NCBI GenBank assembly: GCA_001972305.1
Contig: BDDD01000308.1
Location: 310,001-374,000, forward strand
DNA length: 64,000 nt
Direction: 5' to 3'
From: Cephalotus follicularis
Lineage: Eukaryota; Streptophyta; Magnoliopsida; Oxalidales; Cephalotaceae
The notes under the pieces: generated by a model
Told to the model about the DNA's origin: nothing
The model's database searches: none
The model's input: only the letters and a program-made list of their open reading frames with translations
Program-made: the position numbers and the translations under genes
In this document: piece after piece, positions 58,381 to 64,000 of the stretch
How the letters are laid out: each line of letters opens with the position of its first letter
Numbering within the stretch: the stretch's first letter is position 1

Positions 58381-58469
58381 TTCACATAAAATAACGGGTC
58401 AATATCCACACATGTATCTTAATTCCACTTTTGTCGAGGGTCCTATCCCGGCGTATCCAGAATAGTACA

Positions 58470-58481
58470 GCTCTGTTACCA
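58470..58481 (-). other. Primer-binding site of the Tekay element
   Basis: On the minus strand this reads TGGTAACAGAGC, one base different from the usual initiator-Met site TGGTATCAGAGC. It lies five bases inside the 5' LTR end. Confidence 0.8.
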
Positions 58482-58486
58482 AAAAC

Positions 58487-59455
58487 TTTCACGCCCTGAA
58501 ACATGGGATGGGCCCCACGATTCGACACGTGGCAATCCGTACAATCAATATCAATAATTTCCATAAAAATTTAAAACGTATAATTAAATCATAACTATAA
58601 ACATTTATTTAATGTGTGGATTAAAGACCCAGTTCGAATCATACAGATTACATACTGCTATGAACCAGAATAAAATAAATACATAATTTATTTCCTGTAA
58701 CTTGTCCACGAAAGCGTACTGTCGAGGAGGAGAAACTTACTGTACTCTTTATCCTTGCCGCTGACACGAGATAAATGAGCAGAGAAGACACACACAACAG
58801 ACAAGCAATAAAAGCACACAAAATAACCACATATATACACATGCTGGTAGGCACTCAAATATGGAGCAACCTACCTGGAGGTGGTTGAAAACAGAGATGG
58901 TCTACTTGCTCCTCACTTTCTGGACTTCCTTCCTTGCCAAGGACCATCACACGTTCTGGTAGTCTCCTTCCATTACTCTTGCTTTATCTCCTTTACTCCC
59001 ATAGAGTGGGTATTTAAAGATTGCAACAGGGACCTTCCCCTTGTCTTCTTTCTCCCTTTCTTCCAACAGTTGGTCCCAATTCTCACTTCTCTCGACTTTT
59101 CTGGAACCAAAGCACATGAAAAATGCTAAAGCATAATTCATGGCCACCCTTTGTCCTTATATACTTGCTAACAGAATCCTCTGGACTTTCCAGGAAATCT
59201 CAAATGGACACAGGCTGCTATTGTGGGCTTTGGGCTGACTTCCTCATATGGCCCTATGTTCTTTAGTTTTAAGCCCAATCACCTTGCTTTATTAATTTCG
59301 GCCCAAAGAAAATAAAATAATTCTTAACCCGAAATCATAATTTATATCCCATTAAAGCCCAATAATTACATCATAAATTCGGGTCCAGCCCAAAAAGTGG
59401 GAAAATAATTACAAGGCCCAATAAATATATTTTTATAATATTTAGGGCTCTTACA
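58487..59455 (-). repeat. 5' LTR of the Tekay element, short form (969 bp)
   Basis: Its right end, TAGGGCTCTTACA, abuts the CTGTC duplication. The outer parts match the 3' LTR, but the middle (about 58763-58936) is a different 174-bp sequence in place of the 1.33-kb middle there. A TATA-like box on the minus strand lies at about 59156-59163. Identical frames in both LTRs (53061-53261 and 58947-59147) reflect the LTR duplication and are not genes. Confidence 0.85.
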
Positions 59456-59460
59456 CTGTC

Positions 59461-62400
59461 AGTGCGCGTTCGCCGCCGTTGCCATCGCGGTTTGGGTTGG
59501 TCTTGGTTTACATGACCAGCTCTACCCATCTTGACGGCCGTTGAAGCGTTATTCGGCCGGAATCGGCTGAATTTTTGCCGTTTGAGTCAAGCCGACATTT
59601 TGACTCACTGTCACCTGGGACGCCGTGTTTTACGCCGATTCCCGGCGAGTCTCGGTCACCAATGAGTAGACCGAAGCTTGTGGATGCTAGTGGTGGTGTG
59701 ACTAGTGCAATGGCGTCTCGGCCGGAGGTCTGGCGCGGCGACAGCCGCCGAGTTTGACCGAGTTTCGGGCGGAGATGTGTAGGCCTGGTTGTTTTGTGAC
59801 TTATTTGTGAAGTGGCTATATTTGTTGGATGACCGGCGAGTTGACTCAGTGAGTCAACTCACTGCCGGCGGTGGCTGCCCATTCCCGGGCGAGTCACAGT
59901 GAATTTCGAGCAGTAATGTGTTGACCAACGGTTATGGGGGCTCGATTTTGGGTGTCACCGGAACTTCGACAGGTTGGCCGGAGTTCCGATTATGATAAAT
60001 TATGTTTCCTATGAATACGTCGTAACGATACGTGCTATGTTTATGCAGCGTGAAGGATGGTAGAGTTTCGAAACGATGACGAGAACCGATGACCTGTTCA
60101 AAGCTTAACGGGGTTAGTCCGTGGTAGTAATCGGCATTGATATAGTGAGTAGAACATCTCCTTCCTTACTTTATCTCATTTGTTGTTGGTATTCCTTGAT
60201 GCTGGATATTGCCTCTGTTGTGATTTTTAAATACCATAGCTTGTTGATTCATATGATTGTTGATATCCTGTATCTACGATTCCTAAGCTTGTTGATAGCC
60301 CTTGTGATTGGTTTCCATCATCGTATATTCGGAATGCTTTATTGGGCATTCTTGACTAAACCCCTATATTGCTATGAATTAGTTGTGATCGTATGTCCAT
60401 CCAGTCTTTTGCTGTTGTATCTACATGGCTCTTGTGGACATATATGTTTCTGTTGTTGTCGTATATCGATTTGGCCTACGGAGATGTATTTTGTTTTGTT
60501 TCTATTGCTATTATATTCTTTCCATCTCCGTATCGTTATTGTTGAACCTTATTATGGATATCGTTGGAAAATCTTTATCCATTTCGAGAGATCGTTGTTG
60601 TGAGAGCTATGTGTTTTTGAGTGGGAGATTCTCTTCCCTTACTCTCATAGTACTTGTTCTTGATGATATTGGTGCCCTTTTTGGATTCTATTATGAGATG
60701 GCTATTGAGAGCCGGATTTGTTGATTTGTATTGATTTTCGTATTCGATATGTTGATTCATTGTGATATTCACTTCTTCACCGTTTGAGAGTCATATCATT
60801 CCATATGTGCCCTATTGCCTTGAGATTGTGATATTGGTTGGGATTTGTATCCCGGTTGTCTTCTGTTGTTATATTCATGATTCCGAGCGGTATATGCTCG
60901 ATGTTCTGGGTGACTTGGTCACCTTCTCACACTTGTGATATTGTGACTTGTTATATCGTTATACTATGATATACTCTGATGCTGGGTACCGGGTTCTCTT
61001 ATATGTATTACCGATCCAAGGAGTGGTATATGTTCGACGCTCAACTCTACTTAGCAGGCCCATTGGTCTATGATGGGGTATTATGTGGAAACTGCCCCCG
61101 GGTTCCATACCTGGATCTGCGGCATACTATTGTCTATGATGGTATGCTGAGTGTGAGTGCAGCAGAGCTGCTCCATTACCCTCCTATTGGACTGTGTTTG
61201 GGTTGTTGATATATATTGCACACGGGTCCCTCGGATGAGGTTGAGTGTGCGTGCGGGTTTTCTCGGCGAGGGCTAGGGTCCGTGCGGTGTATGCCGGCCC
61301 CTCGTGCGAGGTATGGATGTTATGCTTACCATAGGCACTCTGCACCGGTGTATGAAGGATGATGTACACATCCTGTAGCCTATTGGCCTGATATTATTGC
61401 TGCAGCGGTTATGATGTGACGCCATGTGATTTGGCGGGGATATGAGACAGTGACATGTTAGGTACCAGCATCTTCTTATATGTTTATGATTCTTTGGGCA
61501 CATATTTCATTTTGATATGGATACTGTCATTTGAGTTATGATCATACCATTAAGATTTGATATCTCGATACTCGATATTATTGTGACTCTCATGTATTTG
61601 ATTCTTTCCTTGAGTATGATATTTGTTCAGTGGACTTCCTTGTTGAGTCACAGGTTATTTCATTGGAGTTTTGCTATTGTACTTTTCATGATTTACTTCA
61701 TCATATTGATTCTTATGTCCAGTGTATTGTTGACTTTGAGCGGTCTTTTATGAAGCCATGATGGTACTTTGGAAGTCTTGAACTCTGAGATTGTTTAGAG
61801 AAATATTTATCGTTGATTTCCGAGTTTCATTTATGACGCTTTGTTAATGTCTATGTTCATATTTTTGGATTTCGTTTACGCATCGAGAATATTGATATCC
61901 TTTGTAATCTTGATATCCATTTGTGGTCTCGATATCCTGGGTGGATCTTGATTTCCTTGAGGATTTTGTTGTCCTTTGTGTTCATGCTATCTTTGTGGAT
62001 CTTGGTCTCATTATGGATCTTGTTGTCATTATGGAGCTCTTTCCTTGAGCATTGAGTTTGCATCCATGGAGTACTTTATTCTACCTTGTAATTGTAGTCT
62101 TGTTCATATTAAAGCTCCTTTTATTTCCATTGTTGATATTTGAGCTTAGTTTCTATGGATTTACATTATTTCACTTTTGTTGCTTATACACTTGATTATA
62201 TTATGCTCATTTTCTTCAGCACATCCAATTCTTTGATGGATGTACAAGAGATGTTTTGTTTCTACTCACTTAGTCATTTGGACTAACCCCCTCTCTTTTC
62301 TTTCCCTTCCAGATAAAGGCAAGATGATAAGCGATTGTTAGATCTGTTCAGTAGATGATGGACCACGAAGGCAGGGCATGCTATCAGGATTTTAACACAT

Positions 62401-62891
62401 GCATAACATACTACATCAGCAATTAAATTATGCATTTACTTATGTTTTATAAAAATGATTTCATTTTATGGTTTTGCTTTTAAAAAGGGTCGAGCCCTAT
62501 AGATTTACTTTTATTGCTTGTTGAAATGGTTGAGGCTGAGCCCAACCCATATTTATTGTTTTAAATTGTGATTTTCTGAGGGCTGAGCCCATTTAAAATC
62601 AGTTGATTCCTCCTTCGGGAGTGTGATTATAAACTGTGTTTTTCTTTACAGGGGGCATAGTCCTATAAACGAATACTACATGCCCGATCTTCGTAAAAAT
62701 TTAAGAGTTAGAAAAATTTTCAAAGTTTTGGAAACTTTAACTTTATGATTTTCAAATTTGGTTACATAGCTTTATATGGCTTTCGAAACGGTTTTTAGCT
62801 ATCACGTGGAGTTTCCGAAAGGAGGCTTGTCACGTGATAGTCATATCCGTTCTCGGTAGGTTATCGGTTGTTGTCGGGAACGGGTGTGACA
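59461..62891 (+). other. Right part of the large solo LTR, non-coding
   Basis: A GC-rich start (59461-59990) is followed by T-rich DNA without gene similarity. Imperfect repeats of the 'gtggatcttgatatcc' type lie at about 61890-62050. The last 450 bp carry the blocks shared with family alpha. Nothing here is supported as coding. Confidence 0.6.
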
Positions 62892-62896
62892 GGCAT

Positions 62897-63177
62897 GAAA
62901 AGATGAGTTACCAAGACTTGTATATTATGTGGCACGTTGTGACTGGTAAACCATTGAACCTCCCTCATTTAATCATGAAGAACATGTTAAGAGCAACTTC
63001 TAAAGTTGAAGGTGCATTGCCATACGGTATGGTAATCACCAAGATTCTCTCTCACTTTGGGATACTGTTTGGGAATGAAGTTGCATCGAGGCTAGATGTT
63101 GGGGACATCTACAATGCCTCTTTGACCTCTCATCTTCGGAAGAAGAAGAATCGGAAGAAGAATGAGGAGATAATGTG
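62897..63177 (+). pseudogene. hAT-associated ORF1, copy 3, right piece (internally deleted)
   Basis: It resumes at the point where the solo LTR inserted (KMSYQDLYIMWHVVTGKPLN) and follows ORF1 to DVGDIYNAS. About 340 bp, including the basic segment and coiled coil, are then missing compared with copy 2. The frame runs into the acidic-tail DNA in a different phase and ends at 63177. This copy cannot make the full protein. Confidence 0.8.
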
Positions 63178-63717
63178 AACACTTGATTCATACATTGCAT
63201 TTTCTGTTTTTAAACATTTGGTTTATATCATTTGTAAAACTTTTGTTTTGTATCAAATTTTCAGTTCTCTGGATGTTATATTATCATGTCACATACTTGA
63301 TCTTATATATGGTTATGATGAGATGTTTGTGTAATATGTATGCCTATGTTTTTAAGAGTATGTATCAAATATTTTAAAATTGATATCATATATGCAAAGG
63401 TTATGTTTGACAGTTATGCATCAAATGTACCCGTAGGCAAATGTTGGACAGTTATGCATCAAAGTATTTATCAAATGAAAACAATTTTATATATGTTATG
63501 CATGAGATGTTATATATGTTATATATGCCTATGGGTATGTTTGAATATCAAGATGGTAAAAATTGATATCATATGTGCATCAAATGTTTGAAAGGTTATG
63601 TTTGAAAGGGGTAGAGTTAGGGTTGAAAGGTTATGCTTATGTTTGAAAGGAGTAGAGTTATGTTTGACAAGAAAAATTGCAAGTGAAAACAAGCAATATG
63701 TGCATTCTGTCTTATTG

Positions 63718-64000
63718 ACGTCAACGACTATATCTTAGGCGTCAACGTTCTGGGCTTGAATATGAGTTTATGGGCTTTGGAAGATGATCTTCGTCAACGC
63801 CTTTAATGATTGACGTCGACGTGCTGGGAATTTCATTATCCGCGTCAACTCCTTAAGTAAGACGTCAACGCAAAAAGGTGAAACATCAACGCCTTAACGA
63901 AAACATCAACGCCTTAACGAAAACATCAACGCCAAAAGGTGCAATTTCGGACAGTAGCTTTAGACGTTAACGTTAAGCATTTTCAGCGTCAACACTTACG
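63718..64000. repeat. Central GCGTYRACGC motif cluster, copy 3 (cut by window edge)
   Basis: CGTCAACGCC / CATCAACGCC motifs start at 63718, in the same position relative to ORF1 as in copies 1 and 2. A short phrase (CATCAACGCCTTAACGAAAA) is repeated in tandem near 63885-63930, unique to this copy. The sequence continues beyond the window. Confidence 0.75.

Larger units (their letters stand above)
51440..59455 (-). mobile_element. Tekay/Del-lineage Ty3/gypsy chromovirus, nearly whole
   Basis: It is bounded by a perfect CTGTC duplication (51435-51439 and 59456-59460). In element order (right to left) the parts are: 5' LTR 58487-59455, primer site 58470-58481, gag about 57.0-58.4 kb, protease about 56.6-56.9 kb, reverse transcriptase and RNase H about 55.2-56.4 kb, integrase about 54.2-55.0 kb, chromodomain-like end 53.6-53.8 kb, polypurine tract 53574-53588, and 3' LTR 51440-53573. 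Integrase following RNase H is the gypsy order. It looks nearly whole, with about four breaks. The shared LTR parts are almost identical, so it is the youngest clear insertion in the window. Confidence 0.9.
51018..62891 (+). mobile_element. Large alpha-related solo LTR, about 3.85 kb without its insert
   Basis: It begins TGTAACACCCCGTGTCAC and ends CGGGTGTGACA, which are inverted ends. It is flanked by a perfect GGCAT duplication (51013-51017 and 62892-62896) inside ORF1 of hAT copy 3. The right part shares blocks with the alpha LTRs: 'gggctgagccca' at about 62580, GGGGGCATAGTCC at about 62651, and ACTACATGCCCG. No gag or pol of its own is seen, so it is read as a solo LTR of a related, longer subfamily. 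The Tekay element at 51440-59455 is nested in it. T-rich frames at 60121-60724 and 61538-61753 are not genes. Confidence 0.75.
49901..64000. mobile_element. Two-gene hAT element, copy 3, split and running off the window
   Basis: The left end is intact: TAGGGTTGCAAGGGGTCCGG, preceded by GTTTAACC as the candidate duplication (49893-49900). ORF1 follows from 50478, and the solo LTR 51018-62891 interrupts it. The remainder resumes at 62897. The end of ORF1, the AT-rich 'gacagttatgcat' region and the start of the central motif cluster (63718 on) are present. The transposase half lies beyond the right edge. The orientation is the same as copies 1 and 2. Confidence 0.85.

Noticed and set aside
60121-60724. 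160-codon and 99-codon frames resembling membrane proteins
   Set aside because: The DNA is T-rich, so hydrophobic residues arise automatically. It lies in the non-coding solo LTR and has no family match that I recognise.
1-64000. Tail-to-tail virus-type elements such as Polintons, pararetroviruses or envelope genes
   Set aside because: No capsid, packaging ATPase, DNA polymerase B, movement protein or envelope-like pattern was recognised. The virus-like DNA here is copia and gypsy only.

Overview
This is a stretch of plant nuclear DNA, probably from a eudicot, that consists almost entirely of transposable elements inserted into one another. The plant signs are Ty1/copia and Ty3/gypsy elements of plant lineages (Tekay/Del chromovirus, Tat/Ogre-like), RICESLEEPER-type hAT transposases, hAT and MULE foldback MITEs, and AT-rich spacers. 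I could not recognise any host gene, rRNA, tRNA or CRISPR array. The species cannot be named from this sequence.

Layout, left to right. 1-6955: pieces of one LTR family (called alpha here). One LTR runs off the left edge in plus orientation and one lies at 6482-6955 in minus orientation beside a tRNA-iMet type primer site. Between them is a non-coding interior holding a 51-bp tandem repeat and a 2.2-kb solo LTR (1998-4197). 6956-32247: a minus-strand Tat-lineage gypsy fossil. It is split by an unclassified insertion (about 7544-22801), which carries a copia element (7884-20238, target duplication ATTCC), which carries a solo LTR (15235-18377, duplication GACAC). The same Tat fossil also holds a deleted hAT (24549-27405, duplication CTTTTATC) with a MULE-like MITE inside it, and a copia solo LTR (29646-31443, duplication TCATA). 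32259-33130: a 180-bp tandem duplication and a foldback MITE. 33215-39198 and 43581-49522: two copies of an unusual two-gene hAT. 39199-43580: spacer with an alpha solo LTR (40111-41700, duplication ACAAA), MITEs and a possible SINE. 49901-64000: a third copy of the same hAT, split by a large alpha-related solo LTR (51018-62891, duplication GGCAT), which is itself split by a fairly young Tekay/Del element (51440-59455, duplication CTGTC).

The most interesting unit is the two-gene hAT. In each of the two complete copies the minus strand carries a BED-finger hAT transposase. The plus strand carries a convergent second gene (ORF1, 394 codons in the best copy) that resembles the 'putative plant transposon protein' domain family and ends in a nuclear-localisation-like segment, a coiled coil and an acidic tail. 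Just after the transposase stop lies an inverted, diverged copy of ORF1's coiled-coil and acidic tail. GCGTYRACGC-type motifs cluster not only inside both ends but also in the centre between the two genes, which suggests that two elements fused and then moved together. The arrangement recalls the convergent genes of MuDR, but with hAT parts.

A second candidate is the leader of the copia element. It contains four copies of a conserved 18-19 nt sequence (GTTTTGGCCCCYGTCAAGG type), each flanked by a different but self-complementary stem. That pattern is what a conserved RNA structure would give.

All boundaries, duplications and similarities were read by eye. No search or alignment program was run.
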